DNA of 64,000 nt from Aedes albopictus (lineage: Eukaryota; Arthropoda; Insecta; Diptera; Culicidae), in contig NC_085138.1 of NCBI RefSeq assembly GCF_035046485.1, positions 87,593,228-87,657,227 of the forward strand. Reading direction: 5' to 3'. The notes beneath the pieces are model-generated. The model ran no database searches. It was given only the letters and a program-made list of their open reading frames with translations, and was not told where the DNA came from. Position numbers and translations under genes: made by a program. This document shows, piece after piece, positions 31,143-42,751 of the stretch. Each line of letters begins with the position of its first letter. Position 1 is the stretch's first letter.

Positions 31143-33794
31143 CAGGGGCCTACATCGTCGAAACCAAAACATGACGCTGAAAGCGAGCGCCCATCTGCAT
31201 CGGACGGACGCCGACGACGGGAACATTCAAAACAACATACATGCGCTTCGCTTCATCCGCCCTTCTTGTCACTTTCTTCGACGCAACGACGGGTGACGGC
31301 TCATTTTCACACCGACTGGGCTTCAATTGAAATTTTCAGATTGTCTAAAATGTACAGTCGAGTCTCTTACTAAACGAATTCCTATTAAACGGACTCCTAT
31401 TAAACGAACTCCTACTAGACAGGGGTGAGCGTTATAGGAGACTAAGAGCTTATGGGATTTCGGCATTTTGGGGGTGTGGCCTATTATCTCGGGTGTGTTA
31501 AGAGTTAACGCAATACTTTCTTCGGCAAAGTTTTAGGACTTGATAAGATCTACCATTTAGAACTTTGGTTTATATGATTAGTTGGCAATTTGGCCGCTAG
31601 AGGGATTATCAACAATTTCATGCTAAATTGCACTACAGGAACCATATCAGGTTGTCAAGCAAACGTTACGATATGCGACAGCTCAAGAACCTGATAATTT
31701 GGAAGGATAGTATCTTCGGGAAAGTTGTTGGGTACGCCAATAACTTACTGACGATGCGTTGCGAAGTTCGAAATTCCTCCACTGGGCGGCGCTAGTGAGC
31801 AAGTAAAATTTCAAAACCTCATATCTCAGAATCCCGATAACTTAGGAAGATGGTGTCTTCGGCAAAGTTGATCAGTATGACATATACTTACATAAAAATA
31901 AACACTTGTTTCGCAATTCTGCCACTAGGCGGCGCTAGTGAACATGCAAATTTTAGAAATCTCATAGCTCAGAATCCTGACAACTTAGAAAGTTGGTGTC
32001 TTCGGCAAAGTTGATCAGTGTAACATAAACTTACATAAAAATAAACACTTGTTTGGCAATTCTGCCACTAGGCGGCGTTTACCGGGTTTTTTCGTCTTTT
32101 TTCGATTTTTTTGGCGGTTTTTCGGCTTGGCAAAACTAGTGTCGCTCCCCCCGATAACTTAGAAAGTTAGTGTCTTATGAAAAGTTGATCAGAATGACAA
32201 GAACTTACATAAAAATAAACGCTTGGTTCAAAATTCTGCCACTAGGAGGCGCTAGTGAACTTTCAAATTTTAGACATCTCATAGCTCAGAATCCTGATAA
32301 TTTAGGAAGTTGGTGTCTTCGGCAAAGTTGATCAGTATGACATAAACTTACATAAAAATAAACACTTGTTTCGCAATTCTGACACTAGGCGGCGTTTACT
32401 GCTTTTTTTCGTATTTTTTCGACTTTTTTGGGGGTTTTCGGCTCAGCAAACCTAGTGTCGCTCCCCCCGATAACTTAGAAAGATGGTGTCTTTGGCAAAG
32501 TTGATCAGAATGACCTAAACTTACATAAAAATAAACAATTGTTTCGCAATTCTGCCGCTAGGCGGCGCTAGTAAACATACAAATTTTAGAAATCTCATAA
32601 CTCAGAATCCTGATAACTTAGAAAGTTGGTGTCTTTGGAAAAGTTGATCAGAGTGACATGAACTTACATAAAAATAAACACTTGTTTCGCAATTCTGCCA
32701 CTAGGCGGCGCTAGTGAACATGCAAAGCCGAAAAACCGCCAAAAAAGTCGAAAAAAGACGAAAAAAACCTGGTAAACGCCACCTAGTGGCAGAATTGCGA
32801 AACAAATGTTTATTTTTATGTAAGTTCATGTCATACTGATCAACTTTGCCGAAGACACCAACTTTATAAGTTATCAGGATTCTGAGCTATGAGATTTCTA
32901 AAATTTGCATGTTCATTAGCGCCGCCTAGTGGCAGAATTGCGAAACAAGTGTTTATTTTTATGTAAGTTTAGGTCATACTGATCAAATTTGCCGAAGACA
33001 CCATCTTCCTAAGTTATCGGGATTCTGAGATATGAGGTTTTGAAATTTTACTTGCTCACTAGCGCCGCCCAGTGGAGGAATTTCGAACTTCGCAACTCAT
33101 CGTCAGTAAGTTATTGGCGTACCCAACAACTTTCCCGAAGACACTATCCTTCCAAATTATCAGGGTCTTGAGCTGTCGCATATCGTAACGTTTGCTTGAC
33201 AACCTGATATGGTTCCCGTAGTGCAATTTAGCATCAAATTGTTTATGGTCCCTCTAGCGGCCAAATTGCCAACTAATCATATGAACCAAAGTTCTAAATG
33301 GTAGATCTTATCAAGACCTAAAACTTTGCCGAAGAAAGTATTGCGTTAACTCTTAACACACCCGAGATAATAGGCCACACCCCCAAAATGCCGAAATCCC
33401 ATAAGCTCTTAGTCTCCTATTAAGCGGATTCCTATTGCGCCCCCCGACCAGTGATCTTATAAGAGTCTCGACTGTATGTTTGTTTGATATTTTTATGGGT
33501 AATAAACTATTTCAGTAAAATATGCATAGCATACATTAACATAACACAGATTTGACGGTTATTACACTCATTGAGTTATAACAGAGAAATTCATTTGATG
33601 TCGAACGAGCGTGCTTGAGCTTGTGAGTGTGAAACAAAGTGGCATCTGCGACGACGCAGCAGCGTCGGTTCATCGGTGACGATGACAGTTGGGCTGAGCG
33701 ACGACGACGGCGCCTTGTTTCCATTGACGATTGAAACCATTGTTTACAAACTTCGCCTGAAAATTTCAATTGAAATTGAAAATGTAGGGCCCTG
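31143..33794. mobile_element. hAT-like MITE, split by a nested element
   Basis: The ends CAGGGGCCTACAT and ATGTAGGGCCCTG are inverted. The 8-bp duplication CTCCTAAG flanks both sides (31135-31142 and 33795-33802). CAGRG-type ends and 8-bp duplication define hAT. About 530 bp belong to this element; the remaining 2.1 kb is the nested element at 31355-33474. Removing it and one duplication restores the 126-bp satellite phase exactly. Confidence 0.85.
31355..33474. mobile_element. 2.1 kb long-armed foldback with TA duplication and internal tandem repeats
   Basis: The ends CAGTCGAGTCTC and GAGTCTCGACTG lie between TA dinucleotides (31353-31354 and 33475-33476). Arms of about 750 bp (31355-32120 and 32722-33474) pair closely. 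Termini of CAGT plus TA target suit pogo/Tigger-type mariner elements. The loop and inner arms are tandem repeats with AAGTTGATC at 31865, 32008, 32182, 32325, 32498 and 32641 (alternating about 143 and 174 bp). Every unit carries a near-palindromic CACTAGGCGGCGCTAGTG core. No transposase frame. Confidence 0.8.
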
Positions 33795-33802
33795 CTCCTA
33801 AG

Positions 33803-34260
33803 ACACTCCGAAACCCTCGAAAACTCCTCCGTAACGCCTCTGAATCCCGCCGAAAATGCTCTGAAACTGCCCAGAATGCCTCTAAAATCCCCCTAAAACC
33901 CCTTCGGACCCCATGTAACACACTTAAGAACCTCCGAAACCCCCGAAACCGCTTCCGTAAGACCTCTGAATTCCGCTAAAAATGCTCTGAAACTTATTGA
34001 AATGCCTACAAAATTCCTCTAAAATCTCCTCGGATCCCTAAAAACGCCTGTCTAACGCTTTCGAATCCATCTAAGACCCACTTGGACCCCATGTAACGCA
34101 CGTGAGAGCCTTGGAAACCGCCGAAAACCTGTAACGCCTCCAAAACCCGTCGACAATCCTTTGAAACTCTCTGCAATGCTTTCAAAAACCCCCTCAGACC
34201 CCCGAAAACCCTCCTGATCTCCTGGTAACCCGCGGAAACCCCTAGAGACCCCCTGAAACT
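33803..34260. repeat. 126-bp satellite-like repeat, right block
   Basis: Continuation of the array at 30540-31142. CATGTAA at 33912 is exactly one 126-bp period from 31126 after removing the inserted 2660 bp. The last units (to 34260) drift in length, with the next CATGTAACG at 34090. Confidence 0.75.
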
Positions 34261-34556
34261 CCCCTGTGAATTCCATTTGCGCAACATCCCCTTTCCGCCG
34301 TTCCAATAGTTACTGTCATTATTAAATTCTCTTATGCACAATATTGGTTCTGAGTAGCTTTCTCTTTTTTATGCTGGGCATAAAAAGAGGTGCATAAATT
34401 TAAAGTGCATAACATAACATTGATTAATTGAGGTTCTAGTGTACATACTTTTGGATTTAACAGAGGTTTTGGCCATAATATTCATCATCAGATCTTATTC
34501 TTATTCATTCTAAACATTTTAAAATAAACAACAAGCACTGTTTTTTAAGTTTCTTT

Positions 34557-36290
34557 TTATTCGGTAGTGGCATTTGGTAAAGACACTAGGTATAATGTTA
34601 CCCGTTTGCAATATTTCGGCAAAAATTCCAGAGCAAATATGACTACACTGGTTAATAATCCAATTGTCAACACCATCCACGTTGAAACGAGATCATCGAA
34701 GGACAGCATCGCTAAGTCATCGGCTTCATAGCTCGCGTACTGCATTCTGTCTTTATTCAAACACCAATCTCTGAGTTTTCCTTGCCAATGATTGAAGAGT
34801 CCTGATTCGAAAAACACCTTTTGTGTGTAGTAGACCATCTCAGAAAGTGGGCTTCTCGGTCCAGCCCAATAAGCAAAAATAACGTTTGCTTTCTTCTCAT
34901 CAATGATGGCATATTTGGGTCGATTCAATTTAAAGTCATAATTACGACTCATTGACACTATTGTAGATGCTTCGAGGTTGTTAGTTGAATGTGCATTCAC
35001 TCCATCCAGGTTTAAGTTGTCGGCGCCAATCGGTTTGTGGATTATCATTGATCCCAACAACTTGTCATTTGCCAACTCCCTATCGATCAAGCGGTCAGCT
35101 GTAATTTTGAGACCCGACTTCGCTAACTCATCCAGGGATTTAATGTTTCCAACAGACGGTTTGTTCGTCATGAATGCAATCATTTTCGTGCCATATGCGT
35201 TGAAAATCACAAAGAAGAAAACAATCATAGGAAACAACAACACCTTTTCTCTTGCAGTCGCGTGATGCAAACTGTATCTCTGAAAGCCACAAACTACAAG
35301 CAGAATTGGATCATTTCTGAATAGCGAAGGAAAGATGAAACTTAGAGTTGAGATAACAACAAGCGTGGTCAAAAGTAGAAGCCATGTTTCCCACGTGAAA
35401 GGTTTTGTGAACATTTCAAATGCATTGAATGGTCTACCTTGAGGTACCAATATAACACGAGAAATAGGAAACACACCGAAGATCAATCTCAAGTGCGTAT
35501 TGAAGAAGTCCACGGCACTTCGTTGATCTAATACAATATCAATGTGACTAGTGATAAATAGCTTCATTAAACATGTATGTGTCGACATCACTGTAGTGCA
35601 AAAATTTGGTACGAACTTCAGGCTAGTGTTCAAGAAAATAGCCGTTTCGTTTATCCATTCAATTGCAGGTTCCCATGCATACGCCGTGTGAGTGTATATT
35701 ATGGGTCTTCCATGCGAATCGCGAATATTGCTTTGGATCAAGTCTTTTGGGTGGGGAAATTGCACCAGCACTCTTTTGATTTTTCCATAAAGTCCCATTT
35801 GAACTACTATTTTCTCCTTCGTTCCAACGTAGGTTACCATGTCGAACTGCTCATTGGCCAGCTTGGTTCCGATTCCCTGATAGACTTTGGAACTCAAAGT
35901 ATTTACTAGTACGAATAGGGGAGAATTGGCGTGCAAATTGGCAAAGAATTCATTCACAGTAAAAGGACACTTCGCTGGACTTAAATCACGATCGCCAACG
36001 TAGACAATTGTCAAGTCTGTTTTCAAGCGTAAGCTGTCACTGAGCGCCAATTCATAGTTGTGATCGAAAACGTATTTGGCGACATTCTCCAGCTGAGATG
36101 ATGACAGTAGTTTTCCAAACCAACCGTTATCAGTACCAGCAGACAAGTCGTAAAATATGCATTTGAACCTTCCGGATTTTCGTTGACGGTAGTGTTGTAC
36201 TAACGAAACGGTGTATTGATGTAATTCTTCCACCAAAGAAATGCCCATGGAAAACTGGATGCAATATGAGAAAAGGACTACTAACTTCAT
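34557..36290 (-). CDS. Divergent ionotropic receptor IR2, intact (577 aa)
   Basis: An insect chemosensory ion channel subunit of the divergent IR type, expected in dendritic membranes of gustatory or other sensory neurons. The ATG at 36290 is chosen because it opens a clear signal peptide (MKLVVLFSYCIQFSMG) and aligns with the other copies. The N-terminal extracellular domain spans about 20-195, and the S1 half of the ligand-binding domain about 200-300. The first membrane helix is near 302-325 after TKPFTWETW. The pore and second helix lie near 350-372 (LLFPMIVFFFVIFNAYGTK), S2 near 375-535 (NKPSVGNIKSLDELAKSGLK), and the last helix near 537-557. No introns. The GAATAAA around the stop gives an overlapping polyadenylation signal. 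The exact IR number cannot be assigned without a search. Confidence 0.85.
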   Translation of the reverse strand: MKLVVLFSYCIQFSMGISLVEELHQYTVSLVQHYRQRKSGRFKCIFYDLSAGTDNGWFGKLLSSSQLENVAKYVFDHNYELALSDSLRLKTDLTIVYVGDRDLSPAKCPFTVNEFFANLHANSPLFVLVNTLSSKVYQGIGTKLANEQFDMVTYVGTKEKIVVQMGLYGKIKRVLVQFPHPKDLIQSNIRDSHGRPIIYTHTAYAWEPAIEWINETAIFLNTSLKFVPNFCTTVMSTHTCLMKLFITSHIDIVLDQRSAVDFFNTHLRLIFGVFPISRVILVPQGRPFNAFEMFTKPFTWETWLLLLTTLVVISTLSFIFPSLFRNDPILLVVCGFQRYSLHHATAREKVLLFPMIVFFFVIFNAYGTKMIAFMTNKPSVGNIKSLDELAKSGLKITADRLIDRELANDKLLGSMIIHKPIGADNLNLDGVNAHSTNNLEASTIVSMSRNYDFKLNRPKYAIIDEKKANVIFAYWAGPRSPLSEMVYYTQKVFFESGLFNHWQGKLRDWCLNKDRMQYASYEADDLAMLSFDDLVSTWMVLTIGLLTSVVIFALEFLPKYCKRVTLYLVSLPNATTE

Positions 36291-36329
36291 GATACGACGA
36301 TTATTAGTTCGATTCAACAAATGGCGTCG

Positions 36330-36410
36330 TATTCCAAAATGCTACTGGGAGTATTGCATTCAAGAGTGTAATTTTTGTGGCCATTTGGGAATTCAAAAAT
36401 ATTTATTTAC
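36330..36410 (-). promoter_or_regulatory. Conserved block upstream of IR2
   Basis: The minus strand carries GAATTCCCAAATGGCC, ACAAAAATTACACTC and ACTCCCAGTAGCATTTTGG, collinear with 7690-7760 upstream of IR1. Differences are scattered single bases. It probably contains the transcription start region of the receptor. Confidence 0.5.
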
Positions 36411-36679
36411 TACTTTATCTTCTGCTTAGTCGTACAGTCTGTAAAGGGACTATAAAGGTAGCAATCATTGATTTTGCTGTGTCTCATGAATATGTTTGAT
36501 TTTTGATTTCGTGCAAAGATATAAGTTACACCAGATTCTTTTTTGCACGTTTCGTTTTTCCACGAGAACTCAGTCAGTTTTGAACCTACTGACTCTCTGT
36601 GTCTAAATATTCATGTGAATTGGTTGAAAATTTACTGAGTTGTAGCAGAAGAACGACTCGTGAAAATAAATAATAAATT
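36411..36679. other. Unassigned intergenic sequence
   Basis: No ORF or repeat recognised. It lies between IR2 and the broken 3' end of an RTE-like relic. Confidence 0.35.
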
Positions 36680-39655
36680 CTTGTGCCGGCTGGATGACTC
36701 TCGAGAACCATTTTAGTCAGGTTGATATTCAACATCCTGACGACGTGAGCCGCCCACCGTAGCCTCCCGATTTTCGCGGTATGGACGATGGTTGGTTCTC
36801 TCAGCAGCTGATGCAGTTCATGGTTCATTCGCCTTCTCCAATTCATGTCTTTCATATGCACTTCGCCGTAGATAGTACGCAGTACCTTCCGCTCAAAAAC
36901 TCCAAGGGCGCGTTGGTCCTCTGCACCTAGGGTCCATGTTTCGTGCCCATAGAGGACGACCGGTCTAATCAGCGTTTTGTAGATGGTTTACTTCGTGTTA
37001 CAACGAACTTTATTCGATCGTAGAGTTCTGCGGAGTCCAAAGTAAGATCGATTTTCTGCCAAAATGCGTCTCTGAAATTCTCTGCTGGTGCTCTTGCCCG
37101 CGGTTACCAGTGAGCCCGTATACTCGAAATTTTCAACCGCCCCGATTTCATCGCCGTCGATAGAAACTCGGGGTGGTGGGCGCGACGATTCCTCCCTGGA
37201 GCCCTTTCCCATCATGTACTTTGTCTTCGAGACTTTAATGACTAATCCGATTCGCCTGGCTTCACTTTTTAATCGGATTTGCGTTTCCGCCATCGTCTCA
37301 AATTTACGAGCTATAATATCAATACCATTAGCGAAACCAAGCAGCTGCACAGACTTCGTGAAAATCGTTTCACTCGTGTTTATCTCCGCTCTCCTTATTA
37401 CATCTTCTAAAGCAATGATGAACAGCAAGCACGAATGACCATCACCTTGCCGTAACCCTCTGCGAGATTCGAAGGGGCTCGAGAGTGTCCCTGATACTCG
37501 AACTACGCGTTCCATCACTCGATCCATCGTCGCCTTGATCAACGGTATCAGTTTAGCCGGGAATCCGTATTCGTGCATAATCTGCCATAGCTGTTCTCGA
37601 TCGATTGTATCATACGCCGATTTGAAATCGATGAACAGGTGATGTGTGGGCACGTTGTATTCGCGGCATTTCTGCAACACCTGGCGGATGGCGAACATCT
37701 GGTCCGTTGTAGCGCGTTCACCCCTGAATCCAGCCTGATATTGCCCCACTAACTCTCTTGCAATCGGTGATAGACGGCTGCATAAAATTTTAGATACACT
37801 GAAACCTCCATTTAAGTCGATGCATGGCTGATCGAAAATAATTTTTACCGTGCAGGCAATAACTAAACTATACAGTTTTATATTTTTTGACAAATCTCCT
37901 TTGTCATGCGAAGTGTTAAAAAATATAAAAGTCTATAGTTTTGTCATTGCCTGCACGGTAAAAATTATTTTCGATCAGCCATGCATCGACTTAAATGGAG
38001 GTTTCAGTGTAGTATCTTGTAGGCAGCGCTCAGTAGTGTGATCGCGCGATAGTTCCCGCCATCCAACTTGTCGCCCTTTTTGAAAATGGGACACACGATA
38101 CCTTCCATCCATTCCTCGGGCAATACTTTCTCCACCAAATCTTGGTAATGACCCAGTGTAGTGCTCTCACCAGTGCTTCTCCATCGTATTTTAGAAGCTC
38201 GCTTGGTAGTTGGTCTGCTCCTGCGGCTTTGTTGTTTTTCAACCGCCCAACCTCCTCCTCAATCTCATGGTGGTTAGGGGCCGGAAGTCTTTCGTCCTGT
38301 GCACATACTCCTAGATCTGTTACCACGACACCCTCGGAGATGCAATGTCGCCATTGAGGTGCTCATCGTTGTAATGCTGCCGCTACCTCTCGACCACCTC
38401 ACGCTCGCTCGTGAGAATATTTCCGTGTTTATCTCGGCACATGTCGGCTTGTGGCACAAAGCCTCTGCGCGAGCGGTTCAGCTTCTCGTAGAACTTTCGT
38501 GTGTTAGCGCGGTACAGCTCTTCCATCGCTTCGCGATCTCGTTCTTCCTGCTGGCGCTTCTTCCTCCGGAAGGCTGAGTTCTGCTTGTTCCGTGTCTGCC
38601 TATAACGTGCCTTATTCGCTCTCTTACGGTGTTACAGCATTGTCGCCTATGCTGTATTCTTCTCGTTTTTCAACTGTTCACATTCGCCGTCGTACCAGTC
38701 GTTTCTGTGATTCGGAGTCGCGAAGCCTAGTGCTGTAACCGAGGTACTACCTATGGCGGATCGGATGTCCCTCCAGCCATTTTCAAGTGTAGCTGCGCCA
38801 AGCTGCTCTTCCGTTGGTAGGGCCACTGCTAACTGCTGCGCATAGTCTTGAGCCACTTCTACGTTACGAAGTTGCTCGATGTTGAGCCGCGGCGTTCGAC
38901 TTCGACGCGTGGTGATAACTGTCGAAAGTTTTGAGCGCATGCATACAGCGACTAAGTAGTGATCCGAAACTTTATTCGCACTGCTGTATGTGCGAACATT
39001 GATTATATCCGAGAATAATATACCGTCGCGTCGATTAGAACGTGGTCGATTTAGTTTTCTGTTTGGTGGTCGGGTGATCTCTAGGTGGCTTTGTGGATAT
39101 CTTTGCGGGGGAAGAAGGTGCTTCGGACTACCATACCACGGGAGGCTGCAAAGTTTACGCATCGCTGGCCGTTATCATTCGATACGGCGTGCAGGCTGTT
39201 TCGCCCGATTACCGGTCTGTACATTTCCTCCATTCCTACTTGCGCGTTCATGTCGCCGACAACGATTTTCACGTCACGCGGCGAGCAACCAACGTATGTT
39301 TGCTCTAACTCGTCATCAGGTCTCCCTTCGTGTGGGCAGTGGACGTTGATGATGCTGTAGTTGAAGAAACGGCCCTTAACTCTCAACATGCACATCCTTG
39401 CGTTGATCGACTACCACACGATTACACGATGTCGCATCTTGCCCAACACTATAAATCGTATTCTCAGCTCAGTTTTGGTGGTGCCACAGGTTTGTTAAAT
39501 GGTAGCCGCTTGATGCCCGCTTTTCCACACTTTCTGTCCAGCCCAACAAAGTTCCTGAAACGCCACGATGTCGAAGTTGCGGGGATGTAATGCGTCGTTG
39601 ATTATCCTGTCACATCCTGCGAAATCAAAGAGACTTGCCGAACTAGTGCTATCTA
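36680..39655 (-). mobile_element. RTE-like LINE relic (family A), minus strand
   Basis: It matches the plus-strand copy at 10202-12195 and extends farther 5'. Endonuclease pieces (VVGDMNAQVG near 39260, DHYLVAV near 38950), a linker with NDWYDGECEQL at 38690, and RT at 36988-37790 and 38030-38300 ([40 protein letters not shown]) are all visible but in several frames. The catalytic block reads FANG rather than FADD, so it is inactive. The 3' end is lost at about 36690, inside the coding region. A MITE sits at 37797-38009. Confidence 0.75.
37797..38009. mobile_element. 213-bp palindromic MITE with TA duplication
   Basis: The ends CACTGAAACCTCC and GGAGGTTTCAGTG and nearly the whole length pair as a hairpin. 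TA flanks both sides (37795-37796 and 38010-38011). Comparison with the uninterrupted RT at 10890-10920 confirms the target. TA duplication suits a Tc1/mariner-type non-autonomous element. Confidence 0.85.
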
Positions 39656-40023
39656 CCATGCGTTATTTGCAGTTGTATAAAACTTTCACATATCACTTCG
39701 ATCATTTCAGCAATGACGCTATCTCCATGCCACCGTTCCTTGCAGCGATGTATCCGTTGCCTTCCGTTGATCCGGGTACGGGCACTACCATTCGCATTCA
39801 TATCGGTACATCAGGTAAGATGGGAGATATTGTCTTGCCTAATAATGACGTGCTTCTTTTGACTGGTCACTGCTCACGGATTTTTACCGTATGAGTTCGT
39901 TCTCGGATTTCAAGAGAGACAGACGTGTTCGAATGAAGCTCTGAAAGTGTTTTCTTTTCTATAGCAAATTTGCCTACGGGCACCTATTATTCGTTATAAC
40001 AATAGCTTAAGTGAAACGGAACA

Positions 40024-41088
40024 ATGGCGGAATCAGTTCTTCGTGCAAACTCACTACGTTTGCGATTTGAGCGAGGTCAACCGGAACCGACTGATGCAGA
40101 AATCTTTGCCTTTATGAAGGGAAAAATGGGACTGAAGAGCAATAACCTGCTCTCCATGTACATAGAGAAACCGGAACAATCGATCATCATCAAGTTCAGG
40201 ACTGAAGATGACCTCAAGGAAACACTACTTCGCCTACCGGGATCCATGGAATTTGCCTACAACAAATACCAAAGCACAACTGTGCAGGTATCTGCAGCTA
40301 GCGCAATTGTACGATATGTGCACATCTTCAACCTCCCGCCGGAAGTGGACGACCGAGACATCTGGACGGTTTTATCCAGATACGGGAAAATTCAAAGGAC
40401 GATTCGAGAGAAGTATGTGGAGAGCACAGGATTTCCTATTTGGAACTCTGTCCGTGGAGTTTACATCGAGCTCAAAGAAGGATGCGAATTACCGGCAACG
40501 ATACTCGTACGCAATCAACGCGCCCGAGTATATCACGATGGCCTCGTTAACAAGTGCTTCCAATGCGGAAATGCAAGCCACTTGAAAGCTGAATGTCCAA
40601 ACCGGTCATCAGTAAACGATCGACTAAAACGAGATCAAAACGACGTACGAAATCATGGTACGTACAGCGGAGCGTTAATGGGCAACTGGACGAAATCGAA
40701 CGCATCAGGAGAAATCGCGGAACAGGGAACAATGGTTAACCTTAACCAGTTGTTTTCTAAACCAAGGACGGACGATTCAATGTGTGGATCGAATAATGCG
40801 GATGATGGTGCGGAAGCGGAAGGTCGAGCAGTGGAGGAAACAATTGCGGCGGATAGGGCATCGTCGATGGATGTGATAGTGGAAGCAGAAAACATTGCGA
40901 AAGATACGAATACCAAAACAATGGAAAGAGGGAAAGTAGCGGTTGCTGTAGATGATCAATCTACGGTTGACGATGTGGTAGTGTCCACATCAGAAGCGAG
41001 TAGCCCGGAGAAAAGCAGTTCTAGCACCGACGAACCGACGTGTCAGTTAGAACAATTAAATTCAAATTTGATGTCCCCGACGCCATGA
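40024..41088 (+). CDS. L1-like LINE ORF1, RNA-binding protein (354 aa)
   Basis: The ATG at 40024 begins MAESVLRANS. Residues 1-170 resemble an RRM-like region seen in ORF1 proteins (VRYVHIFNLPPEVDDRDIW, LSRYGKIQRTI). One zinc knuckle CFQCGNASHLKAECP lies near residues 178-192, followed by an acidic, Ser-rich tail. The frame stops at 41088, just before a MITE at 41109; related basic sequence continues in another frame at 41589-41891, so the original protein may have been longer. It would coat the element RNA. Confidence 0.7.
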   Translation: MAESVLRANSLRLRFERGQPEPTDAEIFAFMKGKMGLKSNNLLSMYIEKPEQSIIIKFRTEDDLKETLLRLPGSMEFAYNKYQSTTVQVSAASAIVRYVHIFNLPPEVDDRDIWTVLSRYGKIQRTIREKYVESTGFPIWNSVRGVYIELKEGCELPATILVRNQRARVYHDGLVNKCFQCGNASHLKAECPNRSSVNDRLKRDQNDVRNHGTYSGALMGNWTKSNASGEIAEQGTMVNLNQLFSKPRTDDSMCGSNNADDGAEAEGRAVEETIAADRASSMDVIVEAENIAKDTNTKTMERGKVAVAVDDQSTVDDVVVSTSEASSPEKSSSSTDEPTCQLEQLNSNLMSPTP

Positions 41089-41108
41089 TGGAAAATAGCC
41101 GAACACTA

Positions 41109-41394
41109 CACGGTCAGAAAATTCACTCATTTTCGAGCTAAAGTGGGACAACTCAAAATTGAGTAAATTTTATTTCCAGCGATAGCGCTGGCCCAAGTGC
41201 GAAAATCTCATCAGTTTAAGCCGTATAATATTCTTGATGATGCGAAGAATATTATACGTCTTAAACCAGTTGGATTTTTGCACTTGGGCCAGCGCTTTCG
41301 CTGGAAATACAATTTACTCATTTTTTGTGCTGTCCCAGTTTAGCTCAGTTTTGTGTGAATCTTACTCATTTTAGAGTAACATTTTCTTAGCGTG
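41109..41394. mobile_element. MITE with TA flanks in the L1-like ORF1 region
   Basis: The ends CACGGTCAGAAAATTCACTC and GAGTAACATTTTCTTAGCGTG are inverted with mismatches. A strong inner hairpin pairs CCAGCGATAGCGCTGGCCC with GGGCCAGCGCTTTCGCTGG. TA lies on both sides. About 286 bp, non-coding. Confidence 0.75.
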
Positions 41395-41588
41395 TACCGC
41401 CACCCCTATAACGGTTCGCGTTGTTTTGATAGCTTGATCCCGAACCCCCGTGTGTTCATATAGGAAACGGTTTGTGTCTGCACTGATTTGACAGAAGCAT
41501 TCGCTCGCTTTGCTGGTCGACCGTTAAATTTGGGGGGGACAGTTTTGAAACACCACTGTCACGTCGGTTCGTCGGTGGTTCTAGCGCC

Positions 41589-41891
41589 GTGGGAGAAATT
41601 TCGTCGGTGGATGGTAACAGCCAGGCTATTGCTGACGTCACGAACACCGAGCAGATGAAGGCAACCAGAAACACTGGGGAGGATTGGATAAAAGGTACGA
41701 AAAGGGGAAGGAAGCTTACGAAGGGAAAACGTGGGGAGCAATCTAGCTCAAATACATCAGCAGAATCGAGTGAAAGGGAAGAGGGTACACATGAAATTCC
41801 AAAAACGAACATCTTATCGCAACAACAAACAGTGAAAACAAGAAGTCGATTCAAACAACCCAAGTTAAGCCAAAAGAACAGTGAAAAATGA
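41589..41891 (+). pseudogene. Probable C-terminal remnant of the L1-like ORF1
   Basis: A 100-codon frame rich in Lys, Arg, Glu and Ser (WIKGTKRGRKLTKGKRG) ends 60 bp before the endonuclease frame. Position and composition suit the end of ORF1 separated from the main part by a frame change and the MITE. It has no recognised domain, so this is inference. Confidence 0.4.
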
Positions 41892-41952
41892 AGTGTAGCT
41901 TTTCTATTATTTTTTTTTTTTTATTTCAATGAAGTTATTTAGTAATTGAATA

Positions 41953-42656
41953 ATGGATTACGTTTTCAAGATTGGTTCTGTAAATTTCAACAGTTCAAGT
42001 ACTGCGGTCAACAAATTTCTTTTGAAGGATTTTGTTACAAATCATGAAATTGATATTCTTTTTATCCAGGAGCTCTGCTTCGATAATTTCTCGATTATTC
42101 CGTCTCACAATGCGATTGTTAATGTGGCTGGAGGTAGTTCCGGAACTGCCATATTGATTCGAAGGACCTTTGAATATAGCCAGCCGTTACTAGATCCAAA
42201 TGGCAGAATCTCCTCTGTTATGGTGAACAATATCAACTACGTTAATATTTATGCCTACTCCGGTAGCAACAAGAAAAAGGAGCGCGATAAGCTTTTTATG
42301 GATAACATCGCTATACATCTCAACAAAGCAGGAGCCATTTTTAATGTGGCCGGAGGGGATTTCAACTGCATTTTACAAGGATTTGATGCTGCAGGTTCTA
42401 ACAAAAATTATTCGACAGGCCTTAGTAAACTTATTCAGTTATTTAGGTGGAAGGACATAGCTCTAGAACTTAAAAAGAACGTTTTTACCTTTATTAGAAA
42501 CGAAAGTAAATCGAGAATTGACCGATTTTATGGACCGCCGGATTTTGTTAAACAAGTGAAGAGTTTTGAAACTATTGCTGTGCCTTTTTCGGACCATTGT
42601 GCCATAATGATGAAATTAACAATGAGTAAAGATGAGATGATTTGCCGTGGGCGTGG
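41953..42656 (+). pseudogene. L1-like ORF2 endonuclease, truncated by insertion
   Basis: The AP endonuclease domain of the LINE polyprotein, which nicks target DNA. It starts at ATG 41953. It shows NFNSSSTAVNKF, FIQELCFDNF, GTAILIRR, NIYAYSG, GGDFNCILQGFD, SRIDRFY and SDHCAIMMKL over about 225 residues, in the expected order. Right after CRGRGY the frame enters the (TTTA)n tail of the Jockey-like LINE. The next L1 piece found is inside the RT, so roughly 0.8 kb of target was lost or moved. Confidence 0.8.
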
Positions 42657-42751
42657 GTATTTATTTATTTATTTATTTATTTATTTACATATAATCCATC
42701 TGACCTGAAAGTCTTAATGAATAAAAACAACATAACTAAACACAATAACAT

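Noticed and set aside
26160..34260. CRISPR array or regularly spaced repeat-spacer system
   Set aside because: Repeats are contiguous monomers (152, 126, 143/174 bp) without unique spacers, and the context is eukaryotic.
37850..38041. Plus-strand frame in the RTE relic
   Set aside because: It is within a palindromic MITE of 213 bp, so the coding appearance is accidental.
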